Part shown: positions 53,645 through 62,375 of the stretch, piece after piece
Numbering within the stretch: position 1 is the stretch's first letter
Layout of the letters: each line of letters begins with the position of its first letter
Source: an uncultured Alteromonadaceae bacterium
Lineage (GTDB): Bacteria; Pseudomonadota; Gammaproteobacteria; Enterobacterales; Alteromonadaceae
Assembly (NCBI GenBank): GCA_947503265.1
Contig: CANNDC010000011.1
Coordinates: 109,873-173,872 of the forward strand
DNA: 64,000 nt
Reading direction: 5' to 3'
Position numbers and translations under genes: made by a program
Notes under the pieces: model-generated
What the model was told of the DNA's origin: nothing
Databases searched by the model: none
The model's input: only the letters and a program-made list of their open reading frames with translations

Positions 53645-55597
53645 CTAAAACAAATTTGACAGTTGCTCAAGGTTAATGGGTTTCATCAGCGAGTTGGAAA
53701 TATTGTGTTTTTTTAATTCTGTTTCCTCGACCTCTTCGCCACTGAGTAAGGTAAGTTGACAGTTAGGGCTAATTTCTTTTATTGAATTCGCAAGGTCAAA
53801 GCCATCTCCGTCGGGTAAATTTTTATCTATTAGTACGTGGAAATACTGTTGCTCAGAGAACAAGGCTTGCTTGCACTCGGCTAGTGTATGAACGATATCA
53901 GACTCAATATTGATGCTTTCCAACAGCATTTTAACTAATTCTGCTGCATCGGCATCGTCTTCAACAATCAACACTTTTTTATTCGGTTCATTGACAGCTG
54001 TGGAGGCGCTTTCAGAGAGTGAGGTTTCAGCCAAAGGTAGACTTGGGTGCAAACGAGAATATAACTCCTTTTGTTCCGCCGGTTTGCCTATGACATCACT
54101 AAAGCCCAGTTGTTGTAACTCTTCTTTTACCCCTTTCATATTGGCTGCCGTCAATGCAAACACTGGTATATCTACTTGCGCCTCGCGCATCTTAACTATC
54201 GCCTCCCGTCCGTCCATAACAGGCATGTGGATATCCATAATGATCACATCATAGTTGCCATTAGCCTCGCAGGCTTTGTCTAACCCATCTTTGCCATTTG
54301 ATGCATAAGATACGTTTAGCCCAAAAGACTTAAGGAAGTGCCCTACTAAGTTTCGAATATCTTCAATGTCGTCAACCACCAGCACATTGCCTTTGAGTGC
54401 TGGAAATGTCACTTTTTCTTGAACTTGAGAAATATCGAAATCGAGGTCATGAAGGTCTTGTTGTCTTTTCTGAGACAAGGGCAATACAACGCTGAAACAA
54501 CTTCCTCTACCTACCTTAGATGAAACCGAGATTTTGCCATCCATTAATCGGATTAGTTCATTGCAAATCGCCAACCCCAATCCCGCACCCTGCTCTTTCC
54601 TTGAAACCATGTCTTCAATTTGTTGAAATGGCTGAAAAATAGTATGAATTTTGTTTTCCGGAATACCCACCCCAGTATCTACAACATCAAATTGAATTTT
54701 GTCTTGGCTGCGCAATGCATCGTATTCGATTGAAATGACCACCTCACCTTCAGAGGTAAATTTAATCGCATTAAAAATAAGATTAATCAGTACCTGCCTT
54801 AATCGAGTGATATCCGCGTCAATTACTTGTGGCACTTTGTCAGACGATTCAAACTTAAGTGCAAGCCCTTTTTCTGTTGCGGGAATTTGCATTAAAGTGA
54901 GTACGTCGGCGATAAAACTACTCAACACAATAGGTGTAGGGGCTAGTTGTAGCTTTCCCGCAGATATTTTCGACAAATCAAGAATATCATTTAGCAAACT
55001 AAGCAAATGCTTACCATTGTTGAGAATGGTCGAAAGCTCTTTTTTGGCATCCTTCGCTTTATCACTATTGAGTAACAGTTCGGTATACCCCAAAACAGAG
55101 GTTAGCGGCGTTCTTAATTCATGACTAAGGTGAGCTAGAAATCGATCTTTAGACTGGTTTTTAGTTGCGGCATCAATGTTTTCTTGTCTCGCATGTTGCA
55201 GCTCTTGGCGCGCGATAGCGTAGCGAATTGCCCGCGCAAATCTCGCATTAGAAATATCGCCTTTAACCAGATAGTCCACTGCTCCTGCATCCAATGCCGC
55301 TTGATCCAATTCATCGTCGGATTGGCCGGTCAGCATGATGATTGGTACGTTTGATCCACGTTTTTTTGCTTCGTTTAAAACGTCAATGCCGGTATGCTGT
55401 CCAAGCCGATAGTCCATCAAACAAATATCGTGTTGGTTTTGTTCCAGCTCGGCCAACGCATCATTTCTATTGGTCACCCAATCTATGCTAAAGCTATATT
55501 TGTCGAGTTGGTGTAGATGATCACTGGTGAGGATAAAATCATCTTCATCATCTTCGACAATAAGGATCCGTGCTGTTTTGCTAACCAAATTAGTCAC
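53645..55597 (-). CDS. Hybrid histidine kinase, REC-HK-REC-REC
   Basis: 650 residues, soluble. Receiver 1 (about 8-125) with Asp62 (CLMDYRLGQHTG); a kinase with H-box FLAHLSHELRTPLTSVLGYT and His159, then N box (LINLIFNAIKF), G1 (DTGVGIPENK) and G2 (GAGLGLAICN); receiver 2 with the Asp of VIIMDIHMPVMDG (near 455); and receiver 3 with the Asp of VLIDKNLPDGDG (near 591). Three receivers around one kinase point to a multi-step relay that needs an HPt partner, such as the REC-HPt protein at 61.3 kb or the HPt at 43.2 kb. It is the last gene of the five-gene minus-strand operon, 7 bp after the preceding regulator gene. Confidence 0.92.
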   Translation of the reverse strand: MTNLVSKTARILIVEDDEDDFILTSDHLHQLDKYSFSIDWVTNRNDALAELEQNQHDICLMDYRLGQHTGIDVLNEAKKRGSNVPIIMLTGQSDDELDQAALDAGAVDYLVKGDISNARFARAIRYAIARQELQHARQENIDAATKNQSKDRFLAHLSHELRTPLTSVLGYTELLLNSDKAKDAKKELSTILNNGKHLLSLLNDILDLSKISAGKLQLAPTPIVLSSFIADVLTLMQIPATEKGLALKFESSDKVPQVIDADITRLRQVLINLIFNAIKFTSEGEVVISIEYDALRSQDKIQFDVVDTGVGIPENKIHTIFQPFQQIEDMVSRKEQGAGLGLAICNELIRLMDGKISVSSKVGRGSCFSVVLPLSQKRQQDLHDLDFDISQVQEKVTFPALKGNVLVVDDIEDIRNLVGHFLKSFGLNVSYASNGKDGLDKACEANGNYDVIIMDIHMPVMDGREAIVKMREAQVDIPVFALTAANMKGVKEELQQLGFSDVIGKPAEQKELYSRLHPSLPLAETSLSESASTAVNEPNKKVLIVEDDADAAELVKMLLESINIESDIVHTLAECKQALFSEQQYFHVLIDKNLPDGDGFDLANSIKEISPNCQLTLLSGEEVEETELKKHNISNSLMKPINLEQLSNLF

Positions 55598-55604
55598 CTA
55601 ACGT

Positions 55605-56060
55605 CTAGTCTTGGGTCGGTAATTCCACTATTTCTACCCAATATTTACCCAAAGCTTTCATCAACTCTACCAAATCTTCGAAATTGACGGGTTTGGTGAT
55701 ATACGATGCAGCACCCAAACCATAGCCGCGAACCATGTCTTCCTCTTCCTTTGATGTGGTCAGAATAACTACTGGAATACTCTTTAGGTCGGGGCTATCT
55801 TTTATTTCTTTAAGCGCTTCTCGCCCATCTTTTCTGGGCATATTTAGATCTAAAAGAATTAAACCCGGTCTAGGGTACTCAACAACATCTTGGTATTTTC
55901 CTTTGCGATTGAGATAATCCATTAACTCAACACCATCGACCACACATTTTAAGTTGTTTAAAACGCGACTTTCTTGCAAGGCGTCTTGCGTCAACAATCT
56001 ATCGTCTTCATCATCGTCAGCCATCAATATGGTGACAGGCTTTTTATTTAAATCTCGCAT
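55605..56060 (-). CDS. Rcp1-like single-domain response regulator
   Basis: 151 residues from ATG 56060, preceded by GAGAAG; an in-frame GTG lies four codons upstream. LMADDDEDDRLLTQDALQES and GLILLDLNMPRKDGREALKE (phospho-acceptor Asp in LLDLNMP) are typical of the Rcp1/CheY-like regulators that accompany phytochrome-type kinases, with TTSKEEEDMVRGYGLGAASYITKP supplying Thr and Lys. It has no output domain. It lies between the CHASE3 kinase and the hybrid kinase and is presumably the direct partner of the former. Confidence 0.9.
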   Translation of the reverse strand: MRDLNKKPVTILMADDDEDDRLLTQDALQESRVLNNLKCVVDGVELMDYLNRKGKYQDVVEYPRPGLILLDLNMPRKDGREALKEIKDSPDLKSIPVVILTTSKEEEDMVRGYGLGAASYITKPVNFEDLVELMKALGKYWVEIVELPTQD

Positions 56061-56125
56061 TGTTCTTCTCACTTATTGTTATTGTTTTTTTCTTATTGCT
56101 TTCATTTTTTATAGCTTCGTGCATT

Positions 56126-57601
56126 TCAACCAACTTGGTTCAATGTGACATCCTGAGGCATCTTAATGGTAAATACAGTACCTGAACCTACTTCACTCTG
56201 AGCAGAAATTGTTCCGCCATGTCGCTCGACAATTCGACGGCAAACTGCGAGCCCGATTCCAGTTCCTTTGTAGTCACTTCTCCCATGCAAGCGCTGAAAA
56301 GGAACAAATATTTTTTCCGCAAACTCCTGCTCAAAACCAATGCCATTGTCTTTTATTATAAAAACATTCCAAGTGGCAACGTCTTTTGTTATGCCGTCTT
56401 CAATATCTTCTGTTTTATAAGCGATATGCACAACCGGCGACGTATCTGCTCGCCTAAATTTTATGGCATTGGACAACAGATTAAGAAAAACCTGATGCAT
56501 CTGACTTGGATCGGCTTGAACCAGCGGTAATTCATCTATACAGATTTCCGCGTTTGATTCCTCGATGGCTATCTCTAGATCATTTAAAATTTCTTTCAAT
56601 ATATCGTTGAGGTCGACTTCAATAAATTCTTTGCCACGGGTGGTTACACGGGAAAACGCCAACAAATCGCTTATCAGGTTTGACATTCGCTCAGCTGCAT
56701 TTTTCATTCGAACTAAGTAATCGGCCCCTTTTTCCCCTAACTGCTCAGCATAATTAGAATGTAAGCGGTCACCAAAAGCTCTGATTTTGCGAAGTGGTTC
56801 TTGCAAATCATGAGATGCCACAAACGCGAAATCTTCTAATTCTCGGTTACTTCTTGCAAGTTCTTCTGAATAAAGGGTCAACTCTTGTGTACGCTCTTCG
56901 ACTTTTTGCGCCAGTTCTTCATTTTGTTTAAGTAAGGAAGCCTTGTATTTCTCTTCATTTCGCATATTCAACCGCACGGCAGCAATCATACCCAACAGCA
57001 AAAAAGCACTGGTAAAAGCAGAAGCAATAAAGATTAAAATAGATTCTTGTTCCACTCTTTCTAATTTGGCATACAATCTTTCCCTGTGGGCGACCTCATT
57101 ATTGATAATGATTGAGAACTTGCTGCGAATTTCCTTAGCCAAATCCCGTCCTTCGCCTGTGTTGACAATGGCCATCGCCGCAGCTTCTTTGTCGTTTAAC
57201 GCGAGTAGGACGGTTTTTTCTAACTCATCCATTTTTTCTCGAGTCAGTAAAATTAACTCATCAATTAAGCCTTGCTGCCCTGTAATTTCGGTATCGAGAG
57301 TTTGGACACTGTCAATTTGGTCAGATAAATCTTTGACAGCCCGAGTGTAAGGGGCTAGATATTCTTTTACGCCCGTGAGTAAAAATCCTCTTTGACTACT
57401 TTCAGCCGATAGGATCATCAGATGGAGATCATCTAACACCAGTAATATATTGCCTGTGTTTGTCAGGCTTTTCTGAACATTGGCTAAATCTTTGGTGGTT
57501 TTAACTGCCAAAAATGCATTTGCACAAATAATGACGAGCACAATAAACGACACTAGGGCCCAGAATGCTCTCGAGTTTTTAGCGAATAGTTTAACCTGCA
57601 T
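56126..57601 (-). CDS. CHASE3 sensor histidine kinase
   Basis: 491 residues. Helix about 13-33, a periplasmic CHASE3 domain about 38-180 (SAESSQRGFLLTGVKEYLAP is the signature), a second helix about 188-210, a coiled coil, then HisKA with VASHDLQEPLRKIRAFGDRL (His264) and an HATPase domain (LVQADPSQMHQVFLNLLSNA, KDNGIGFEQEFAEKIF, GTGIGLAVC). The SHDLQEPLRK H-box is that of phytochrome-like kinases which pair with Rcp1 regulators, and one follows at once. The third gene of the operon from regulator B; a 47-bp gap precedes it. Confidence 0.92.
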   Translation of the reverse strand: MQVKLFAKNSRAFWALVSFIVLVIICANAFLAVKTTKDLANVQKSLTNTGNILLVLDDLHLMILSAESSQRGFLLTGVKEYLAPYTRAVKDLSDQIDSVQTLDTEITGQQGLIDELILLTREKMDELEKTVLLALNDKEAAAMAIVNTGEGRDLAKEIRSKFSIIINNEVAHRERLYAKLERVEQESILIFIASAFTSAFLLLGMIAAVRLNMRNEEKYKASLLKQNEELAQKVEERTQELTLYSEELARSNRELEDFAFVASHDLQEPLRKIRAFGDRLHSNYAEQLGEKGADYLVRMKNAAERMSNLISDLLAFSRVTTRGKEFIEVDLNDILKEILNDLEIAIEESNAEICIDELPLVQADPSQMHQVFLNLLSNAIKFRRADTSPVVHIAYKTEDIEDGITKDVATWNVFIIKDNGIGFEQEFAEKIFVPFQRLHGRSDYKGTGIGLAVCRRIVERHGGTISAQSEVGSGTVFTIKMPQDVTLNQVG

Positions 57602-57648
57602 TGTTTATTTTACTCACCTGTCTTATTGGTGGAGAGCTATCACTCAAT

Positions 57649-57867
57649 TTAGCTGTCCTTTTGCAAATTGCTTATGTCTTGTAGTTTTTCGCTACAGTCT
57701 TGGCAGGCAACGATAATTTTCTCCAAGGCCAGCACTGCCTTTTCTTTAGGCAAGTCATTTTCGATTACCATTTTAACAAGCTCAGCGTTCATCGAGATGC
57801 GATTTAATGGGCCTCTGGCATCATGTATCAAAGTGCGGATGTTGGTGTTAGAAGCTGTTTCTGACAT
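57649..57867 (-). CDS. Mini H-box protein B (stand-alone kinase dimerisation helix with CxxC)
   Basis: 72 residues. TLIHDARGPLNRISMNAELV is an H-box with candidate His15, and the tail IVACQDCSEKLQDISNLQ carries a CxxC in the same place as protein A; across both, HD-x-R-x-PLN-x-ISMNAEL-x-KM and CxxCS-x-x-LQ are conserved. No ATPase domain. ATG start with AAGGA upstream, 15 bp after the stop of regulator B and 47 bp before the CHASE3 kinase gene, so it is placed between an NtrC-type regulator and a kinase. Confidence 0.82.
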   Translation of the reverse strand: MSETASNTNIRTLIHDARGPLNRISMNAELVKMVIENDLPKEKAVLALEKIIVACQDCSEKLQDISNLQKDS

Positions 57868-57882
57868 GGTTTGATTGCATCC

Positions 57883-59220
57883 TTATTCTTCAAAGTCTCC
57901 GTAAGCATGGAGGCGGTTGTAAAGTGTTTTGGTACTTATCCCAAGCATTTCCGCTGCGGCAGTTTTATTATCATTGACTTGTTCGAGTGTTGCGCGGATC
58001 AATTCTTTCTCAACATCTTCTATCGTTTGACCTGCGGCAATATTAGTAGCGTGTGACTTAGAGGATTGACCAAAAGGCGATTGGAAATCACTTGGTAGTG
58101 CTAAATCACTAGTTTTAGGGTCACTCATAATAAACGCTCTATGTATGGCATGCCTTAATTCCCTGACATTTCCAGGCCATTCATATTCAGCGAGTTTGGC
58201 TAGGTGCTCTTCTTTCAACTCTAAACTCGTGCCATTCTCTTGATTTAATTCCGCTAAAAAAGCTTGTGCTAGTAAGGGAATATCTTCTTTTCTTTCTCTC
58301 AATGCTGGAATATTAATTGGGAATACAGCCAGTCGGAAATAAACATCTTCGCGCAATATTTTATCTTCCGCTAATTCTTCGACGCTTCTGTTTGTAGCAG
58401 AAACTACCCTACAATTGACATCTATCTCTTTGGTTCCACCGACTCGCGTGACTCTTTTCGACTCGAGCACCCGCAGTAAATTAGGTTGCATGTCAATTGG
58501 CATTTCTGTGACTTCATCTAGAAACAAGGTTCCGTTTTCAGCACGTACAAACACGCCATCTTTCTTACCGACAGCACCTGTGAAAGCGCCTTTTTCGTGA
58601 CCAAATAACTCACTTCCAATCAACTCTTTTGACATGGCACCGCAATTGGTTGTCACCAGCGGACCCGTCGCTTTACTGGCTGAATGAATAGCTTGTGCAA
58701 CCACTTCTTTGCCCACACCACTCTCGCCCATCAACATAACATTTGCTTGCGTATTGGCTACGCGCTCAATCATTTGATAAAGCGCTAACATTTGCGGGGA
58801 TTCGCCGATAAGACAACCGAAGTGCAAGGACTCAGAGTGTAGAGATGTGTTTGGAGTAGCACGTTTTTGGGATTTTCGATTTAAAACTGTTTCAATATCT
58901 TCCCGTTGCAGGGGTTTAACCAGATAATTTATCTTAGGTCCACATAACCCAGACAACATCCCTTTTACAGATGGATGCCCTGTAATCAAAGTGATATATG
59001 CGTCTTTACCTGATTTCTTTAAATCATCGATAAGATGAAGTCCACTGCCATCAGGCAGCATAAAATCAAGGAGAATATGATCGAATGATTGATGTTCTAA
59101 CCATTGATTTGCCTCTTTTAGGTTTCCTGCCACCGAAACTTCGTGACCAAGGAATTCAATAATATGACATGCAACGTCGGTAAACTCAGCGTCATCATCG
59201 ACCAATAGAACATTCAACAC
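57883..59220 (-). CDS. NtrC-type sigma-54 response regulator B
   Basis: 445 residues from GTG 59220, which has AAGGA seven bases upstream; an in-frame TTG five codons earlier has no ribosome site. The sequence is a paralogue of regulator A: receiver with Asp52 (HILLDFMLPDGSG) and TGHPSVKGML, AAA+ domain with GESGVGKEVVAQAIHSA, GAFTGAVGKKDGVF and GTLFLDEV, then a Fis HTH (KTAAEMLGISTKTLYNRLHA). It heads an operon of five genes: regulator B, mini H-box protein B, CHASE3 kinase, Rcp1-like regulator and REC-HK-REC-REC. A sigma-54-like site lies upstream, so autocontrol is possible. Confidence 0.93.
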   Translation of the reverse strand: MLNVLLVDDDAEFTDVACHIIEFLGHEVSVAGNLKEANQWLEHQSFDHILLDFMLPDGSGLHLIDDLKKSGKDAYITLITGHPSVKGMLSGLCGPKINYLVKPLQREDIETVLNRKSQKRATPNTSLHSESLHFGCLIGESPQMLALYQMIERVANTQANVMLMGESGVGKEVVAQAIHSASKATGPLVTTNCGAMSKELIGSELFGHEKGAFTGAVGKKDGVFVRAENGTLFLDEVTEMPIDMQPNLLRVLESKRVTRVGGTKEIDVNCRVVSATNRSVEELAEDKILREDVYFRLAVFPINIPALRERKEDIPLLAQAFLAELNQENGTSLELKEEHLAKLAEYEWPGNVRELRHAIHRAFIMSDPKTSDLALPSDFQSPFGQSSKSHATNIAAGQTIEDVEKELIRATLEQVNDNKTAAAEMLGISTKTLYNRLHAYGDFEE

Positions 59221-59383
59221 ATGTAAATCCTTCAAAAAAAATCAATCATTATTATACGTCAATCTGCGGTAAAGGAGCATTTTTTGAAACGGCTTTATTC
59301 TTGGTCTATATGTATAAATTTTACATTTGCCCCGTGTAAAGATTACCGGATTGTTCTTACTTTTCTCACCTATCTGTGTTTAA

Positions 59384-59399
59384 AGCAAAATTAAAGCCA
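59384..59399 (-). promoter_or_regulatory. sigma-54 promoter candidate of the regulator B operon
   Basis: Read on the minus strand: TGGCTT-TAATT-TTGCT, GG and GC 10 bp apart, with the TTGCT half consensus. It lies about 164 bp upstream of the chosen start codon. It is back to back with the plus-strand site at 59423. Confidence 0.55.
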
Positions 59400-59422
59400 T
59401 ATTTATTGGGGCTTTCGTCGAC

Positions 59423-59438
59423 TGGCACAATGTTTGTT
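59423..59438 (+). promoter_or_regulatory. sigma-54-like promoter of the third mscS gene
   Basis: TGGCAC-AATGT-TTGTT. The -24 half is perfect, but the -12 GC reads GT, so activity is uncertain. It lies 48 bp upstream of ATG 59486. Confidence 0.45.
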
Positions 59439-59485
59439 TAAATAATTGTACTTGCTCGTTGATCAACACCCCGAATAGGAATGTT

Positions 59486-60466
59486 ATGGAAGAAATAATT
59501 GCTTTAGATAAATTTTATCAACTTATCAATGAAAAATTGCAAGGATGGCTGGAAGAGTCCATAAAACATCTACCCAATTTTGTCGTCGCGTTATTAATAG
59601 CGATTTTGTTCGCCTTTATTTCTCGTTACGTGGGAAAAGCGGCGAGAAAGGTATTGACTAAAACTCTTGAGTCCCAGCAAATTGCCGGATTGCTGGCTGC
59701 AATGATCAAAGTGACCGTATTAATACTGGGTATATTCATCGCTTTGGAGTTTCTTGGGCTTACCGGCACAGTTACGTCACTACTAGCCGGTGCCGGTATC
59801 GTAGGCCTGGCAATAGGATTCGCGTTCCAAGACATGGCGGAAAACCTGATAGCAGGTATCGCCATGGGGATCAGAAAGCCCTTTCAAATTGGTGATGTTA
59901 TTGAAGCTGATAAGGTTTTCGGTACGGTAAAAACAATTAACTTAAGAAACACCTTGGTTGAAACCTTTTTTGGACAATTAGAGGTTATTCCAAACAAAAT
60001 ACTTTTTCGTAATGTACTAACAAACTACACGACAACTGGCCAAAGACGAATTGAGGTTCCTGTCGGAATTTCCTACGCAGATGATCCGCAAAAAGCCAGC
60101 GAGATATTGGTAGAAGCAATAAACAAATGTGACTTCGTTATTAAGAAAGAAGAAACAGGTGTTTTCGCTGAAAGCTTTGGTGATAGTAGCATTAACCTAC
60201 TTGTTTGGTTTTGGATTGACTACCCTGGAGAACCCGGCTTTATGGTAGCTAGGCACACCGCAGTGGTAGAAGTGAAAAAGGCACTGGAAGAAGCTGGCAT
60301 ATTGATTCCGTTCCCTATTCGAACTCTTGATTTTGGTGCGAAAGTTGGTGAAAAACTTAACACAATGTTGAGTGACAGAAGCAGTAATGAAGAGAGCAGC
60401 GAGAGGGAATCAGGCGAGGCTGACTCGAACAATAGCAAAGGAAAAAACGCTGATCAGGAAGATTAA
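59486..60466 (+). CDS. MscS-family mechanosensitive channel (third copy)
   Basis: 326 residues from ATG 59486 with AGGA upstream; a TTG nine codons earlier is unsupported. Membrane segments at about 20-42 and 65-88, then TM3 GAGIVGLAIGFAFQDMAENLIAG, richer in Gly/Ala than in the other two copies. The beta domain RKPFQIGDVIEADKVFGTVKTI and the hinge IPNKILFRNVLTNY follow, then the C-terminal domain and a Ser/Glu/Asn-rich tail of about 30 residues. It lies inside the sigma-54-linked block, divergent from regulator B. Confidence 0.92.
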   Translation: MEEIIALDKFYQLINEKLQGWLEESIKHLPNFVVALLIAILFAFISRYVGKAARKVLTKTLESQQIAGLLAAMIKVTVLILGIFIALEFLGLTGTVTSLLAGAGIVGLAIGFAFQDMAENLIAGIAMGIRKPFQIGDVIEADKVFGTVKTINLRNTLVETFFGQLEVIPNKILFRNVLTNYTTTGQRRIEVPVGISYADDPQKASEILVEAINKCDFVIKKEETGVFAESFGDSSINLLVWFWIDYPGEPGFMVARHTAVVEVKKALEEAGILIPFPIRTLDFGAKVGEKLNTMLSDRSSNEESSERESGEADSNNSKGKNADQED

Positions 60467-60484
60467 ATTTAGATTTCCAACAAT

Positions 60485-60510
60485 CAGAGTAGGGCATTTT
60501 CCCTACTCTG
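60485..60510. repeat. 10-bp stem hairpin after mscS
   Basis: cagagtaggg / ccctactctg with a 6-base loop, perfect. It begins 19 bp past the mscS stop. There is no T run, so terminator activity is weak; its right arm is the start of the iteron array. Confidence 0.6.
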
Positions 60511-60580
60511 AAGTTCGTCACCTCTACTCTGAAAATTGCTGGTCAAACTTTGAAAATTGATCTCCATACTCTGAAAATTG
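60504..60580 (+). promoter_or_regulatory. four 14-bp direct repeats at exact 21-bp pitch
   Basis: Copies at 60504 (tactctgaagttcg), 60525 (tactctgaaaattg), 60546 (aactttgaaaattg) and 60567 (tactctgaaaattg). The 21-bp spacing puts them on the same face of the helix. They lie 145-221 bp upstream of the sigma-54 site at 60725, the position expected of enhancer-binding sites for an NtrC-type activator. A second motif (ctgcaatattt, ccgcaatattt) recurs at 60592 and 60613, again 21 bp apart. Confidence 0.7.
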
Positions 60581-60724
60581 TTCATCATAACTGCAATATT
60601 TTCATTTTGTGCCGCAATATTTCGAACCACGACTCCACGCTATCATTTGAGAAAAATCTGCCCCAGCTCAATGAAATCAATAGGTATATTTAAAACCCTA
60701 CCATTTTTTATAGCTTAAAAAAGT

Positions 60725-60740
60725 TGGTCCGCTAGTTGCT
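60725..60740 (+). promoter_or_regulatory. sigma-54 promoter of the DUF2383 gene
   Basis: TGGTCC-GCTAG-TTGCT, GG and GC 10 bp apart; the -12 half is consensus. It lies 86 bp upstream of ATG 60826. The strongest such site in the window, with the iteron array upstream. Confidence 0.72.
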
Positions 60741-60825
60741 CTTTTATATCAGGATAAATTGGAAGACCTAACGCAGTTAAGACACTGCACCACTAATTTT
60801 ATTTTAGTCACAAGAGGAGAATTTT

Positions 60826-61272
60826 ATGTCTAATCAAGTGAGACAAGTTGAAAAAGTAGCGGACATCATCAAAGTACTTAAGGGAGGTATCAACTTCTAT
60901 GAAGATGCCTTAGATAAAGTTCAAGGGCATGGTGTCAAAACAACCTTTGGGCGAATGCTGCGAATTAAACGCGAGGCGGTAGAAAAATTGCAACCTTTTG
61001 CTATTGCAGAACAAGGGGAAGTGGAAAATAGCACCTCATTCTCGGTAGATGCTAGAAAAATGTACACTAAGATTCTCAGTGCGGTCTCCCCTGATAGTGA
61101 CCACACTTTTGTGGACCAGCTAGAAGAAGTAGAAGACAAAACTCTAGAAGTAATCAAGGACGCCCTCGAAGAGGACCAACCCACGGCCTGCAATCAAGCC
61201 TTACTAAACATATTAGCAGACGCTCAGGTCGTGCATGATCAAATGAAATCATTGCAGGAAACAACGGCTTAA
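60826..61272 (+). CDS. DUF2383 / PA2169-family four-helix protein
   Basis: 148 residues. The pattern LKGGINFYEDALDKVQGHGVKTTFGRMLRIKREAV, followed by TFVDQLEEVEDKTLEVIKDAL and ACNQALLNILADAQVVHDQM, fits the PA2169 ferritin-like family of stress proteins. AGAGGAG lies before the ATG, and an intrinsic terminator at 61286. Function unknown; likely an iron- or oxidative-stress helper. Controlled by the sigma-54 site at 60725. Confidence 0.86.
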   Translation: MSNQVRQVEKVADIIKVLKGGINFYEDALDKVQGHGVKTTFGRMLRIKREAVEKLQPFAIAEQGEVENSTSFSVDARKMYTKILSAVSPDSDHTFVDQLEEVEDKTLEVIKDALEEDQPTACNQALLNILADAQVVHDQMKSLQETTA

Positions 61273-61285
61273 GGTGAAACGAGGG

Positions 61286-61311
61286 AGCCAGACTAGAATG
61301 TCTGGCTTTTT
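61286..61311 (+). terminator. intrinsic terminator after the DUF2383 gene
   Basis: Perfect 8-bp stem agccagac / gtctggct with a 6-base loop, then tttttc, 14 bp beyond the stop. Confidence 0.85.
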
Positions 61312-61340
61312 CTTCACTTAGTTTAAGTGGGAGCAGTTTG

Positions 61341-62375
61341 ATGAATCGATTAAAAGGGCTAAATATACTTGTCGTAGATGACAACAGGCTAAGCAATCAA
61401 ACCCTTAAACAACTGTTGGAGTTGTCTGGCGTAATGGTAACTTTGGCTGAAAATGGCCGAGAAGCACTAGAAACCTTGCGTGCAAATACTACCACTTTTC
61501 AAGTTATTTTGATGGATATTCATATGCCTGAGATAGATGGCATTGAAACAACAAAAATTATTCGTCAAGATCCAAAACTCGCTTCGATTCCAATTGTCGC
61601 TGTCACCGCGGATCGTTCACCAGAAGATCAGTGGAAGTGCTTTCAGGCAGGAATGGACGCACATATCGCCAAACCGCTAGATTACAATTTGCTTGTTAGC
61701 AAAATAACCGACATCTTAGATAACAAGAATTCATTCAAATCATCAACAGTCATTAATTCTGAGTCCAACAAACAGATTGAGCCGAAAAAAATAATCCTCG
61801 CGCGATTTGCCAACAATATTGAGCTAGTCAGGCAAATGATCGGCTTATACGAAGACGATTTCCGTCTACTTACCACTAAACTTGACTTGATCGATGAGCT
61901 GCCGTCCTATGAGGGCGCAAGAGAAATTTTACATACCATGAAAGGTAATGCAGCGACCATTGGCGCGATAGATGTCGTGAGTAAAGTACAGAAATTAAGA
62001 CAAATTGTGAGAGCAAACCTACTGTACAAGTCGGAATATCAGCGGGCAAAAAACGCACTTTTAGAATCCCAAAATGAAGCACTTGAGTCACTGAAGAAAA
62101 CCTTCAAGGTATCCACAACCAAGAAACGACATAGCAGCAACTTTAGTAGTGCTGGACTAACGCAAAATCAGATCAATGAACTTAAAAGCATGCTCGAGGA
62201 CAACGATTTGTCGGCAATTTCCCATATTGAAAGGGTGAAACGTCAAAAACCGAATAGCCAACTATTGATTGAGCTAAGCGATTATGTAAATCAATTAAAA
62301 TTTAAAGAAGCAATTGCGCTGTTAAGCGCTGGCCAGTCAGACAACCAAAACGAAATAAAGTATGCGAAACGATAA
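61341..62375 (+). CDS. REC-HPt response regulator
   Basis: 344 residues from ATG 61341 (GGGAG upstream; an in-frame TTG one codon before is not used). Receiver (about 8-125) with phospho-acceptor Asp59 (VILMDIHMPEIDG). A linker is followed by an HPt domain (about 145-250) with His198 in EILHTMKGNAATIGAID. The C-terminal 90 residues form coiled helices. It can accept phosphate at Asp and pass it via His, so it is a candidate bridge between the hybrid kinases and the downstream cyclase. Its stop overlaps the diguanylate cyclase ATG by 14 bp. Confidence 0.92.
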   Translation: MNRLKGLNILVVDDNRLSNQTLKQLLELSGVMVTLAENGREALETLRANTTTFQVILMDIHMPEIDGIETTKIIRQDPKLASIPIVAVTADRSPEDQWKCFQAGMDAHIAKPLDYNLLVSKITDILDNKNSFKSSTVINSESNKQIEPKKIILARFANNIELVRQMIGLYEDDFRLLTTKLDLIDELPSYEGAREILHTMKGNAATIGAIDVVSKVQKLRQIVRANLLYKSEYQRAKNALLESQNEALESLKKTFKVSTTKKRHSSNFSSAGLTQNQINELKSMLEDNDLSAISHIERVKRQKPNSQLLIELSDYVNQLKFKEAIALLSAGQSDNQNEIKYAKR

